The notes beneath the pieces are model-generated. The model was not told the DNA's origin, searched no databases, and was given only the letters and a program-made list of their open reading frames with translations. A stretch of 64,000 bases of DNA, taken from positions 124,001-188,000 of the forward strand of contig JBMNGG010000004.1 of assembly GCA_050949705.1 (NCBI GenBank), in the 5' to 3' direction. Of this stretch, positions 51,641-61,645 are shown in pieces. The stretch comes from JBMNGG01 sp050949705. GTDB taxonomy: Bacteria; Bacillota; Thermosediminibacteria; Thermosediminibacterales; Tepidanaerobacteraceae. Each line of letters begins with the position of its first letter. Positions within the stretch are counted from its first letter, which is position 1. Made by a program: the position numbers and the translations under genes.

Positions 51641-52927
51641 ATGTCCACAATTATTGATGTAATTGCCAGAGAAATTATAGATTCTCGAGGCAATCCAACT
51701 GTTGAAGTAGATGTTTTACTTGAAGATGGCACATTAGGTCGAGCAGCGGTTCCATCAGGAGCTTCAACTGGCCAATTTGAAGCAGTAGAGCTTCGAGATA
51801 AAGACCCCAAACGTTTTGTAGGTAAGGGAGTTCTGAAAGCAGTTCAAAATGTAAATGAAGAAATCGCCCCTGAACTTCAGGGAATGGATGCAATGGACCA
51901 AGTAGGAATTGACCAGCTTTTGATTGATTTAGATAAAAGCCATAATAAAGGTCGCCTTGGTGCCAACGCAATTTTAGGGGTATCTCTTGCAACAGCCAAT
52001 GCAGCAGCTAACTATCTTGGTATTAGCCTTTTCCGATATATTGGTGGCGCAAATGCCAAAGTACTGCCGGTTCCTATGATGAATATATTAAACGGTGGTG
52101 AACACGCCGATAATAATGTTGATATACAAGAATTTATGATTATGCCAGCTGGCGCCAATAGCTTTGCCGGAGCATTGCGCATGGGTGCTGAGACTTTTCA
52201 TACATTAAAGAAAGTCTTAAGTGAAAAAGGTCTAAGCACTACTGTAGGTGATGAAGGCGGCTTTGCCCCAAATCTATCTTCAAACGAGGAAGCTATTAAG
52301 TATATTGTTGAGGCAATAGAAAAAGCTGGCTATATACCGGGGAAAGATATTTTTGTAGCTCTGGATGCTGCTTCTTCTGAATTCTATAATAACGGAAAGT
52401 ATCATCTCAAAGGTGAAGGCCTTGAATATGATGCTGCCGGAATGGTAGAATACTTTTCTAGATTAGTTGATAAGTATCCAATTATTTCCATAGAAGATGG
52501 TATGGCTGAAGAAGACTGGGATGGATGGAAACTTCTTACAGATGCTATTGGACATAAAGTTCAGCTTGTAGGTGACGACCTATTTGTAACAAATACAGAG
52601 CGTCTTCAAAGGGGAATTGAAAAAGGTGTGGCAAACTCTATTTTGATTAAAGTAAATCAGATAGGGACTCTTACAGAAACCCTGGATGCTATCGAGATGG
52701 CAAAAAGGGCTAAATATACAGCGGTTATTTCACATCGCTCTGGTGAAACAGAAGATGTAACTATTGCTGATTTGGCAGTTGCAGTTAATGCAGGACAGAT
52801 AAAAACCGGAGCTCCTTCCCGAACTGACCGTGTAGCAAAATACAATCAACTCTTAAGAATCGAGCAGGAACTTGATACAACGGCTCAATATCTAGGTACA
52901 AGAGCATTCTACAATATAAAGAGATAA
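51641..52927 (+). CDS. eno: Enolase
   Basis: Dehydrates 2-phosphoglycerate to phosphoenolpyruvate. 428 residues. SRGNPTVEVD, GASTGQFEA, GDEGGFAPN, EDGMAEEDW, LVGDDLFVTN, and SHRSGETED with the catalytic Lys region KVNQIGT before it. ATG 51641 with AGGAAGGTG. Last glycolytic gene; no clear terminator follows. Confidence 0.98.
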   Translation: MSTIIDVIAREIIDSRGNPTVEVDVLLEDGTLGRAAVPSGASTGQFEAVELRDKDPKRFVGKGVLKAVQNVNEEIAPELQGMDAMDQVGIDQLLIDLDKSHNKGRLGANAILGVSLATANAAANYLGISLFRYIGGANAKVLPVPMMNILNGGEHADNNVDIQEFMIMPAGANSFAGALRMGAETFHTLKKVLSEKGLSTTVGDEGGFAPNLSSNEEAIKYIVEAIEKAGYIPGKDIFVALDAASSEFYNNGKYHLKGEGLEYDAAGMVEYFSRLVDKYPIISIEDGMAEEDWDGWKLLTDAIGHKVQLVGDDLFVTNTERLQRGIEKGVANSILIKVNQIGTLTETLDAIEMAKRAKYTAVISHRSGETEDVTIADLAVAVNAGQIKTGAPSRTDRVAKYNQLLRIEQELDTTAQYLGTRAFYNIKR

Positions 52928-53266
52928 AGACGATTGACTATGTTTAGTTAAGTTTGACGTTGTCAAGTGATACAGTTCGCTCAGGTTTATTTTTTCTATG
53001 GTTCTAAGATTCGATTTCGGCGAAAGCCTAAATCTATAAGCTCAATCTTATTTGTTACAAAGTCATGTTTGAAAATTACTTTATATTTATCTGTTACGCT
53101 ATATCTTTTCGTGTAACTCCGCGTTTAGCTTTTTACGGCTTTCTTGAAATCTCATCAAGAACCATAAACAAAAAAATAATATTTCGCTCTCTTGTATCAC
53201 CTGGCAACTATGATTTACACATACAGATTGCAATACAGATTATAGATGTCATTGAGGGGGGTTTTT
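52928..53266 (+). other. Spacer between eno and addB with RNA-like structure
   Basis: 339 bases. A frame from 53065 to 53307 is open but has no ribosome site, odd composition and overlaps addB, so I do not call it. Structures: the nested hairpin listed at 53005-53050; TTCTTGA (53141-53147) / TCAAGAA (53155-53161); and a long-range 9-bp pair TATGGTTCT (52997-53005) / AGAACCATA (53158-53166). Together they suggest a folded RNA rather than plain spacer. Confidence 0.4.
53005..53050 (+). ncRNA. Candidate structured RNA element with GNRA-type hairpin
   Basis: An inner hairpin GATTT-C-GGC-GAAA-GCC-T-AAATC (53013-53034) has a GAAA tetraloop closed by three GC pairs and one C/T mismatch. It is enclosed by an outer stem TAAGATT (53005-53011) / AATCTTA (53044-53050). 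No family is recognised and no terminator follows at once. It may be a cis element in the addB leader or the eno 3' region. Confidence 0.35.
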
Positions 53267-55737
53267 ATGAAGGAACTAATTGTATACCCCACACCTTATT
53301 TGGTTAAACAACATAGAGCAAAACAGCTTGAAAATAAAATAGGGGTGACCGGTGTATTACCGGTCACCTATGAAATTTTTATAGAGAAGTGCATACAAGA
53401 GGTCATTTCTAACAAGATTTTCCTGGGAGATTTCAAGAAAGAAGTAATTGTCTATCAGATACTTGTAAAACTGAAAAAGGAGAATAAGCTAAAATATTTT
53501 CACACATTGCGTCAGGGATATGTACAGCGTATTGCTGATGTGATTGGAGAATTAAAACAGCAAGATATAGATGTGGAAACTTTTAAAAGCCTAAACTTAA
53601 AGGGGTTTTTGCATCACGACTTCTATCTCGTTTATAAAACATACCAAGATCTGCTTGAAAGAAAGCACCTATATGACAGGGAAGATCGTTACCTTATTTG
53701 TAAGGATACCATTAATAGAAGTAATTTTTTAGCACGCTGGGATTTAGTGACTTTTAAAGACTTCTTTGAATTTACACCTATTCAAAATAAGATAATATCT
53801 GCCATAGGTAATAAAGGGAAAAGCGTTAATTCTAATATGGAAATGAGCATGCAAGAAATAGAAGTAATAAAAGCACAAAATAGAAGAACTGAAGTATATA
53901 ATTTAGCTCATGTGATTCTTGAAGATTTAAAAAGAGGGATGGCAGCTGAGAAGGTTTGCATTGTCTTGAGAAATCAAGATGCCTATGTAGAAATTTTACA
54001 TGAGGTATTTGAAGAAGCCCAAGTACCTATCAATTTGGGAAGACAGACATCTCTTGTTCAAAATCCATTCATAAAATCCTTGCTAAGTCTTTTTAAAGGA
54101 GAATTAAGCAGCTATTTTTCAGAGAAGTTTTCTTATACAAGAGGGGAAAGAAATAATATTTTACAGTGGTCGACTAAACTAAAAGAATACCTTCACGATC
54201 AGGGCTATCCAGTAAAATTTAGTCAAATTCACAATACTAACCTTGGTGTAATTAAACGTGATTTGGAAGCCTTTGATGCTCTTAATGGCCTTTTAACTGA
54301 ATTAGAAGATTTATATTATATATTAATGATAGAAGATATGAATTACCAGGATTTCGTAAATCTTTTAAAAAATCATATTCATAGTCGGGTTTATAGTTAC
54401 AAGGCTCCGGATGAAGGGATATGGGTATTGCCTCCCACAATGCTCCGAGGTCTATATTTTGACAAGATATATGTTTTGGGAATGATAGATGGAGAGTTTC
54501 CAAGAGATTTTAGACCCGATTGGTTTTTAAAGGAGTGGGAAAGGGAAGTCATTAATCGAAAGGATTTTCAATTAGATACCTTAGATATACTCCTTGATAA
54601 GGAAAGTCGGGCTTTTAGTTTTCTTACTGCCTGTAGCCCCAAGGGTTACTTTTCATATCCAATAGTTGTGGAAGACAACACATCTTCAATCGTTTCACCA
54701 TTTCTTGAAGAGCTGATAGAACTTTACTCCTGTTCTGTAGAAACTGTAAGATTTGATTCAGTATATTGCCAAGAGAAGATAAATGATTATAAGCCTTGCC
54801 CTGGAATAATAAACGATGGCAAGATTAAAGAAGGCATAAAAAAACTATTTGACCGAAAGACCTTTTAGTACAACAGCTTTTAATATGTATGGCCAATGTC
54901 CTTATAAGTTCTTTTTGGCAAGGGTCTTAAACTTGTCTCCTCTCGGAAGAAGAAGATCAATACACAGCTCTTGCTCGAGGTACAATTTTGCATAAAATCC
55001 TCGAAGTATTTTTCAAAAATCATCGAAAGGGCCTTAAAAGTGACAAAATAGATGAATATACAAATGAAATCAAAAGACTGGTCGATGATATTATGGGAGA
55101 ATCCGCTATAGAAAATAGTTTTCCACATAGAATGCTATACGAAATAGAAAAGAATGAAATAAGTGAAAGCATAATTAATTATATAAAGTGGTATATAAAA
55201 CAACGTGGAAATTTCAATCCGATTCTTTTTGAATTTGGTTTTGGTTATAAAAAAGAGTTTTGTCCGGATTTTGCTCCAGATATCAGTATATGCGGCAAAA
55301 TAGACAGAATTGATGAGGACTCTGAGGGTAAATTAATAGTTTTTGATTACAAGTCAAGTTCTACCCCCGATATAAAGGAAGTTAAAGAGGGAACTGATAT
55401 ACAACTGCCCTTATATATATTGTCAGCAGAACAATTATTAGAAAAGCCGGTGGTTGGCGGAGCTTTTATTTCACTTAAAAAAGGATCAGTAGATAATGTT
55501 CTGGTTCGTGATGGTAGTAACCTGCCTTTCATATCAAAACGCCGTAAAAAAGGAGTATTAAACGAAAAAGAGTGGGATGACTTGATGGAGACAGTTAAAA
55601 GAACAGTAAGAGAATATACAGACAATATCAGAGAATCAAAGTTCCCACTAAAACCCAAAAAGTGTCCAAAGATAAGTAATTACGGGAGCTTTTGTGATTT
55701 TGTCAATATATGTCCTTGGGAGGGAGAAGATCAATGA
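53267..55737 (+). pseudogene. addB: AddB-type helicase-nuclease subunit, two frameshifts
   Basis: Recombinational-repair and DNA-end-processing partner of AddA. ATG 53267 with GAGGGGGG. The first 534 residues are the inactivated helicase-like part (MKELIVYPTPYLV, APDEGIWVLPPTMLRGLYFDKIYVLGMIDGEFPR). The frame stops at 54868 one base out in a TTTT run, continues as AFNMYGQCPYKFFLARVLNLSP, then shifts again at about 54945 into EEDQYTALARGTILHKIL. The C-terminal nuclease domain has the catalytic VFDYKSS and the cysteines of an iron staple (CPYKFF, then C-C-C before CPWEG). Reassembled length is about 820 residues, short for AddB. Single-base errors could explain both breaks. Confidence 0.85.
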
Positions 55738-58646
55738 ACTATACTCCTGAACAAAAAAAGGCAATTGAAACAGTAGACCAAAGCTTAGTAGTTACCGCCG
55801 GTGCCGGGGCTGGGAAAACCCGTGTTCTAGTAGACCGCATCATTTATTTACTAACAAATGGTTTTGCTGATATAGACCAGATAGTGGCCATTACCTATAC
55901 AAAGAAGGCGGCACTGGAAATTAGAGAGCGCTTACGTAGAGAGATAAAAAAACAAAAGACAAATCTGACTCTTTCCGAGTCTTTAAAAAAACTTGGAATA
56001 GCATATATTGGTACAGTGCACAGTTTTTGCCTTAGAATTCTCCAAGAGAACCCAGTAGAAGCTAATATAGATCCGAATGCTAAAGTTCTGGAAGAATATC
56101 GTGGGAAAGCCTGGCTAAAGGATTGCATACAAGAGGCAATTATTAATAATCTAAATAATAATATTGTCTACCAACTCACATCAGAGATAGGTTTTTCAAA
56201 ACTATCAAAAGAACTCCATAGTATTATGAGTAAAATGATGAATTTAGGGTTGAAACCTGATGTTTTATCTAATAAGACTGAAAGTGAAGAAGAGAAGACA
56301 TTGGTTTGGTTAATCCATAAAGCCTATGAGTTTTATAACATGAGAAAAGACGAAGAAATGTTTTTAGATTATGAAGATATCTTACAAAAAACTTTGGAAT
56401 TACTAAGAGGAAATAAGGATATTCTACATAAATATAAAAATAAGTTCAAATATATAATGATTGACGAGTATCAAGATTTAAACTACGTTCAGGATGCTAT
56501 ATTACGTTTATTAGGGGAAGGTACAAATCTTTTTGTTGTAGGAGATAAAAAACAATCGATATATGGATTTCGTGGCGCACGAGTGGAACTTTTCGAAAAG
56601 CTGAAAAAAGACTTAGAAAGCTATGGGCAAGCCATAAACCTGAGAGATAATTTCCGAAGCGACCAGCGGATAATTAGTTTTGTTAATGATAGCTTTAATG
56701 GTCTTATAGATAAATATGAGCCAATTGATGCACACAGATGCCATGAAGATAAAAATAATTTATTAATTTTGATGCCAGAAAGCGAAGGTCTTATGAGCCA
56801 GAGAAGGCAACATGAAGCAGAGTTTATTGCCAGAAAAATTCTTGAGATGATGACTGATGAAACCATAAAAATCTTTGATAAAAACACAAAAGAATATCGA
56901 CCAGTTACATTTAGAGATTTCTCTGTGCTTCTGAGGAAAAAGACTCATCTACAACACTACATAAATGCTTTTAAGACATATAACATACCCTATCATGTGG
57001 CTAACCCCGGAAGTCTTCTGGAAAGCCAGTGTGTGAAAAACCTTATTTGTGCATTAAGGACTATAGAGTTTAAAGAAAATATAAGTTTATATGGTACACT
57101 TTCACATCTTTTAAAAGTTAGTGATGAAACGCTAGCACAATTTATACTCGACCAGCAGGAGCTAATTAAAGGCCTTGAAGAGGATGTGGATTATACTGGG
57201 ATTTCCAAAAACCTTGCCCAAGCCTTTAAATTAATTCAAAGCTGGTGTAAAATAAAAGATAAGTCAACTTTAAGAGAATTAGCAGGTATTATAGTGGTAG
57301 ATACACAGCTTCTATCTCACGCTGCACAAAAGGACATCTTAGAAACAGAAAATCTATTTAAGTTTTTGGATTTATGCAGATATTATGATGGTCTGGGTTT
57401 TAGTTTAAAGGATTTTCTAAAAGAGCTTTCGGAATTTGGAGAGGACCATCATGAAGCTTTGGATACAGCTGAGGAAGAAGATGTAGTTAAATTTATAACC
57501 ATTCATTCATCAAAGGGATTGGAGTTTCCAATCGTTATTTTAGCAGATAGTGGTCAGGAAATATCAGGGAGAACCTCAGAAATTTTATTTGAACCCGAAT
57601 TGGGAATTGCACTAAAAAAAGATAAAGATAAATGGGAAACCCTAAAAAACAGCTTAGCGCGTAGGGAGATTGAAGAGGCAAAAAGGGTTCTATATGTAGC
57701 ATTAACTAGGGCTAGAGATTACCTGTTAATTTCAGGTGAAATAAAATCTGAAAAAAAGGATAGCTTTTTAAAATGGATTAATCCGGAGACCGCCGCAATA
57801 GGTAATGTTTCGCCAATGGTAATAATGCGGGAGCCGCCCCAAATAGTGACAAAAGATATAAATAAATCCTTAGAATATAGAAAAACGCAGCTTAAAAAAC
57901 CGAAGTTTACTCTAAAAAGTGTTAAAATACCAAAATATTATTCGGTAACACTATTAGGAGATTTTATACGGTGTCCAAAGAGATATTATTTAAGTCATGA
58001 AATGGGCATACCCGAGTCCGCTTTTTTAAAACATGACAGGGATTTTAGAATGTTGTCGGCGAGGGAAAGAGGCACAATCGTTCATGAAATCATAGAAAAG
58101 ATACAAAGAGATAATCTAAAAGCAAAAGATATTACTAAGATTTTAGATAAATATGATAAAATATTTTTGGCAGCTGAAGACAAGGCCTTTATTAACCGAT
58201 GTATTAATAATTACTTAGAAAGTGATTTATATAGAACTGGTGGGCTTATTTACTCTGAATTGCCTTTTATTTATCGTCTAAAGAAGAAATGCTATATTAC
58301 AGGCAAAGTAGACAACTTGATTATTGAAGATGATGGAGCTATTGTAGCGGATTTTAAAACAAATGCTTCTATACGACCAGCCTTAATGGAATCCTACTGT
58401 ATGCAAGTTGCAGCATATGCTTTAGCAATTAATGAAATATACGGTGTTCCCATTAAAAAAGGAATAATAGCTTCCCTTTTCGAAGGAAGGATTATAGAGA
58501 TAGATATTTCCACAAAAAGTCTAGATGAGCATAAAAAGAATATATGTGAAATAGTAAGCATGATAGAACGAAATGATTTTAAGCAAAAACCAAGAGAAAA
58601 ATCAAACTGTGATATTTGTGGGTATAAAGAGATTCTATGTAGATAA
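55734..58646 (+). CDS. addA: AddA-type UvrD-family helicase with PD-(D/E)XK nuclease and cysteine cluster
   Basis: ATP-dependent helicase/nuclease for double-strand break processing. 970 residues (AddA is often about 1200). Walker A AGAGAGKT, Walker B DEYQDLNYVQ, VGDKKQSIYGFRGA, LRDNFRS, ITIHSSKGLEFP and ALTRARDYL are superfamily 1A motifs. The nuclease domain has GKVDNLI and VADFKTN, flanked by RCPKRYY (about residue 747) and a final CDICGYKEILC. That is the four-cysteine pattern of an iron-staple nuclease, normally a feature of AddB. ATG 55734 overlaps the addB stop by four bases (ATGA). Confidence 0.92.
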   Translation: MNYTPEQKKAIETVDQSLVVTAGAGAGKTRVLVDRIIYLLTNGFADIDQIVAITYTKKAALEIRERLRREIKKQKTNLTLSESLKKLGIAYIGTVHSFCLRILQENPVEANIDPNAKVLEEYRGKAWLKDCIQEAIINNLNNNIVYQLTSEIGFSKLSKELHSIMSKMMNLGLKPDVLSNKTESEEEKTLVWLIHKAYEFYNMRKDEEMFLDYEDILQKTLELLRGNKDILHKYKNKFKYIMIDEYQDLNYVQDAILRLLGEGTNLFVVGDKKQSIYGFRGARVELFEKLKKDLESYGQAINLRDNFRSDQRIISFVNDSFNGLIDKYEPIDAHRCHEDKNNLLILMPESEGLMSQRRQHEAEFIARKILEMMTDETIKIFDKNTKEYRPVTFRDFSVLLRKKTHLQHYINAFKTYNIPYHVANPGSLLESQCVKNLICALRTIEFKENISLYGTLSHLLKVSDETLAQFILDQQELIKGLEEDVDYTGISKNLAQAFKLIQSWCKIKDKSTLRELAGIIVVDTQLLSHAAQKDILETENLFKFLDLCRYYDGLGFSLKDFLKELSEFGEDHHEALDTAEEEDVVKFITIHSSKGLEFPIVILADSGQEISGRTSEILFEPELGIALKKDKDKWETLKNSLARREIEEAKRVLYVALTRARDYLLISGEIKSEKKDSFLKWINPETAAIGNVSPMVIMREPPQIVTKDINKSLEYRKTQLKKPKFTLKSVKIPKYYSVTLLGDFIRCPKRYYLSHEMGIPESAFLKHDRDFRMLSARERGTIVHEIIEKIQRDNLKAKDITKILDKYDKIFLAAEDKAFINRCINNYLESDLYRTGGLIYSELPFIYRLKKKCYITGKVDNLIIEDDGAIVADFKTNASIRPALMESYCMQVAAYALAINEIYGVPIKKGIIASLFEGRIIEIDISTKSLDEHKKNICEIVSMIERNDFKQKPREKSNCDICGYKEILCR

Positions 58647-58828
58647 CTATATAAGAAGGAAGGTGAACAATAGTTAATTTTATGATTTTAAAAACTTAAT
58701 AAAGGATATATCATCAGGTTTTTTATTAGCATAATACAATAAACTGAAAAATGCCAATTAATTGATTAATAGTAGAGCACAATAGCCTATCTTATACTAA
58801 ATAGTATAACAAAATAGAGTAATGTATA

Positions 58829-58857
58829 TTGTATTTTAACAAAAAGTATGGTAAAAT
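58829..58857 (+). promoter_or_regulatory. Promoter for secG
   Basis: TTGTAT at 58829-58834, 17-bp spacer, TAAAAT at 58852-58857; 32 bases before ATG 58890. The upstream 58647-58828 stretch holds no gene. Confidence 0.6.
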
Positions 58858-58889
58858 TACTCCTATAAGGAGATATTGGAGGTAGCATC

Positions 58890-59117
58890 ATGGAGCTGTT
58901 TTTAACGATCGTCTACCTTCTGATTTGTATAGGTCTTATTGCAACAGTATTGCTGCAATCGGGCAAATCAGCAGGTATTGCAGGTAGTATTGCCGGCGGT
59001 GCAGAAACTCTGTTTGGAAAAAAGAGGGGGATTGATGATAAGCTGGCTACTTATACAAAGATTATTGCTGTTTTATTTGTAGTTATGTCAGTTGTAATGA
59101 TTGTTTTCTTACGTTAA
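58890..59117 (+). CDS. secG: Protein translocase subunit SecG
   Basis: 75 residues, two membrane segments (about 5-25 and 52-72) joined by a Gly/Ala-rich loop with SGKSAGIAGSIAGGAETLFGKKRG, typical of SecG. Assists SecYE in protein export. ATG 58890 with TTGGAGG. Own promoter; membrane pyrophosphatase follows 35 bases on and may be co-transcribed. Confidence 0.92.
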   Translation: MELFLTIVYLLICIGLIATVLLQSGKSAGIAGSIAGGAETLFGKKRGIDDKLATYTKIIAVLFVVMSVVMIVFLR

Positions 59118-59152
59118 AACAATAATAAGAGATCTGGAGGGAGTTTTAAAAA

Positions 59153-61156
59153 ATGGAAAACCTGGTGATATGGGCCCCTATATCGGGGATTATAGCCTTA
59201 GCCTTTGCCTTTATGTTGGCTGGCAAAATAGGAAAGAGTCCTGCCGGAAATGATAGGATGCAGGAAATATCAAATGCTATTCATGAAGGGGCTATGGCGT
59301 TTCTTTTTAGGGAGTATAGAATCCTAATTATTTTTGTAATTGTAATGTTTGCCATAATTGGATTGTTTATTAATTGGCCTACAGCTATAAGTTTTATTAC
59401 TGGAGCTGTAGCCTCAGTCTTAGCTGGTTATATAGGGATGAGTGTTGCTACAAAAGCCAATGTAAGGACTGCTAATGCAGCTCGTGAAAGCCAGAACAAA
59501 GCTCTTGATATAGCTTTTTCAGGTGGGGCTGTTATGGGAATGTCTGTAGTTGGTTTAGGCATTCTGGGACTTGGGATATTATATTTCTTGTTTGGAAATC
59601 CTCAGGATGTAAAGAGCTTCGATGTAATTAACGGTTTTGCCCTGGGTGCAAGTTCAATTGCTCTATTTGCTAGAGTTGGGGGAGGTATATATACTAAAGC
59701 AGCTGACGTAGGAGCGGATTTAGTAGGAAAACTAGAAGCAGGCATTCCTGAAGATGATCCGAGAAATCCTGCTGTTATTGCTGATAACGTAGGTGATAAT
59801 GTAGGCGATGTAGCTGGTATGGGAGCAGATCTTTTTGAGTCATATGTTGGCTCTATAATATCAGGAATGGCTATTGGAGCTGTTGCTGTTTCTGTTACAA
59901 CTGGTAAAACCTTTGGTATAAGTGGTATTATTTTTCCTTTATTGATTGCAGCTGCTGGTGTTTTCAGTTCAATTTTAGGTACTTTCTTTGTAAAAGCCAC
60001 AGGTGGTAGCAATCCTCAAAAGGCTCTTTCAAATGGAACTTTTATAAGTGGAATTTTAGCGATAATTGCTACATACTTCATAAGCCGGTTAATTTTTGGT
60101 GAGCTAAATATGTTTTTTGCAACAATTTCCGGTATTATCGTTGGTACAATTATCGGAGTAGTTACTGAATACTATACATCTGATGAAAAGTCTCCAGTAA
60201 AAGGAATAGCTGAATCTTCCCAAACAGGTGCAGCGACAAATATAATATCGGGTCTTGCAGTGGGAATGAAAAGTACGGCTTTACCGATAATTTTTATTGC
60301 TGCTGCAATACTTATTTCATATAAATTTGCCGGACTTTACGGAATTGCACTATCAGCTATAGGTATGTTATCCACTACAGGAATGACTGTTGCTGTTGAT
60401 GCTTATGGTCCTATAGCGGATAACGCTGGTGGAATTGCAGAAATGGCCGAGCTTCCCCATGAAGTTCGTGAAATAACAGATAGGCTTGATTCAGTGGGTA
60501 ATACTACAGCCGCAATAGGCAAAGGATTTGCGATAGGTTCTGCGGCGCTAACAGCATTGGCTTTGTTTTCTGCTTATACTACTGCTGCAGGGTTAACTAA
60601 TGGAATTAACATTCTTCAAGCCGATGTTATTGTAGGTCTTTTTATAGGTGGGATGTTACCATATCTGTTTTCTGCACTGACTATGGAAGCAGTAGGAAAA
60701 GCGGCATTTCAAATGATAGAAGAAGTCAGGAGGCAGTTTAAGGAGATTCCTGGTATCATGGAGGAAAAAGCAAAGCCTGATTATGCCAGATGTGTTGATA
60801 TAAGTACCTCTGCGGCATTAAAAGAAATGATAATACCTGGCTTGATGGCTGTTGTTGTTCCCCTAGCTGTAGGTTTCCTCTTTGGTCCTGAAGCTCTTGG
60901 TGGAGTCTTAGCGGGTTCTCTGGTGACCGGTGTTATGATTGCCATTCAGATGTCAAATTCCGGTGGAGCCTGGGACAATGCTAAAAAGTATATTGAATCC
61001 GGACATTTTGGAGGTAAAGGTACCACTGCTCATGCTGCAGCAGTAGTTGGAGATACGGTGGGAGATCCTTTTAAAGACACATCCGGACCTTCATTAAATA
61101 TATTAATAAAATTAATGACCATCGTATCATTAGTATTTGCACCTTTATTTATATAA
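59153..61156 (+). CDS. hppA: Membrane-bound ion-pumping pyrophosphatase, K+-dependent type
   Basis: Couples pyrophosphate hydrolysis to export of H+ and/or Na+. 667 residues, about 16 membrane segments. The catalytic loop DVGADLVGKLEAGIPEDDPRNPAVIADNVGDNVGDVAGMGADL is split over the conserved acidic motifs EDDPRNPA and DNVGDNVGD. A second acidic motif lies at DAYGPIADNAGG and the last at DTVGDPFKDTSGP. GNTTAAIGKGFAIGS has Ala where K+-independent enzymes have Lys, so it is probably K+-dependent. H+ versus Na+ cannot be settled by eye. ATG 59153 with TGGAGG; terminator at 61167. Confidence 0.96.
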   Translation: MENLVIWAPISGIIALAFAFMLAGKIGKSPAGNDRMQEISNAIHEGAMAFLFREYRILIIFVIVMFAIIGLFINWPTAISFITGAVASVLAGYIGMSVATKANVRTANAARESQNKALDIAFSGGAVMGMSVVGLGILGLGILYFLFGNPQDVKSFDVINGFALGASSIALFARVGGGIYTKAADVGADLVGKLEAGIPEDDPRNPAVIADNVGDNVGDVAGMGADLFESYVGSIISGMAIGAVAVSVTTGKTFGISGIIFPLLIAAAGVFSSILGTFFVKATGGSNPQKALSNGTFISGILAIIATYFISRLIFGELNMFFATISGIIVGTIIGVVTEYYTSDEKSPVKGIAESSQTGAATNIISGLAVGMKSTALPIIFIAAAILISYKFAGLYGIALSAIGMLSTTGMTVAVDAYGPIADNAGGIAEMAELPHEVREITDRLDSVGNTTAAIGKGFAIGSAALTALALFSAYTTAAGLTNGINILQADVIVGLFIGGMLPYLFSALTMEAVGKAAFQMIEEVRRQFKEIPGIMEEKAKPDYARCVDISTSAALKEMIIPGLMAVVVPLAVGFLFGPEALGGVLAGSLVTGVMIAIQMSNSGGAWDNAKKYIESGHFGGKGTTAHAAAVVGDTVGDPFKDTSGPSLNILIKLMTIVSLVFAPLFI

Positions 61157-61166
61157 AAGATATTAA

Positions 61167-61192
61167 ACTCCTGCTTTGTAGCAGGAGTTTTT
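61167..61192 (+). terminator. Terminator after hppA
   Basis: ACTCCTGC (61167-61174) / GCAGGAGT (61181-61188) with T-run. Confidence 0.93.
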
Positions 61193-61256
61193 ACTTTTAA
61201 TAAAGTACGTTTGATTATTTTTAGATCGTCTCCCCAAACTTTATCTTTATTGGGGG

Positions 61257-61285
61257 TTGACAGATGCACGAACATGTTATAAACT
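61257..61285 (+). promoter_or_regulatory. Promoter of the lysine-riboswitch transporter operon
   Basis: Perfect TTGACA at 61257-61262; TATAAA at 61278-61283 gives a 15-bp spacer, while TAAACT at 61280-61285 gives 17 bp. Transcription would begin about 61290, just ahead of the riboswitch. Confidence 0.65.
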
Positions 61286-61310
61286 GAAACTACAATTTAA
61301 TAAGGCAAAG

Positions 61311-61331
61311 CCTCACTTTTCACAAGTGAGG
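61311..61331 (+). promoter_or_regulatory. Hairpin overlapping the 5' edge of the riboswitch
   Basis: CCTCACTT (61311-61318) pairs with AAGTGAGG (61324-61331). The 3' arm includes the GAGG at the beginning of the aptamer, so this stem competes with the aptamer's closing stem. It may delay aptamer folding or be a 5' cap structure. Confidence 0.5.
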
Positions 61332-61472
61332 TAGAGGCGCAAAACTTAACGATCCTTAGTGAAGCTTGGGAGTAAAGCGATGAAACTAAGGAGAAGGAAG
61401 TATTGCCGAAGCAAATATTATTCTCTCATATTATTTGCTGGGCCTGCGGTTAATAGCTGTAGGACTGTCTCA
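61324..61472 (+). promoter_or_regulatory. Lysine riboswitch (L box) aptamer
   Basis: Conserved L-box blocks in order: GAGGTAGAGGCGC, AGTAAAGCGATGAAA, GAAGGAAG, TTGCCGAAGC, TTGCTGGG and GGACTGTC. A variable AT-rich arm (61413-61437) lies between the fourth and fifth blocks, as in known members. It is followed by a 10-bp hairpin (61469-61478/61485-61494) and then an intrinsic terminator at 61548. Lysine binding is expected to switch off the amino acid transporter downstream. Confidence 0.93.
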
Positions 61473-61547
61473 ATAAACGTCCCGGTTTATTGAGTTGTGC
61501 TATCTCAAATTGGGAAAAGTTGAGGAATTTAGGGAATTTGTATACTA

Positions 61548-61574
61548 AGACCTGAGTTCGTCTCAGGTCTTTTT
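61548..61574 (+). terminator. Riboswitch-controlled terminator
   Basis: AGACCTGAG (61548-61556) / CTCAGGTCT (61562-61570) with T5, placed between the lysine aptamer and the first transporter gene. This is the expected expression platform. Confidence 0.9.
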
Positions 61575-61645
61575 GTATTAGTTTTCCTGAAAAAAGATTA
61601 AAGAGTTCTTTAATTAATTAAAATAAGAAAAGGAGAGAATCAGTT

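Noticed and set aside
53065..53307. Open frame of 80 codons between eno and addB
   Set aside because: No ribosome site, overlaps the addB start in another frame, and lies over RNA-like stems.
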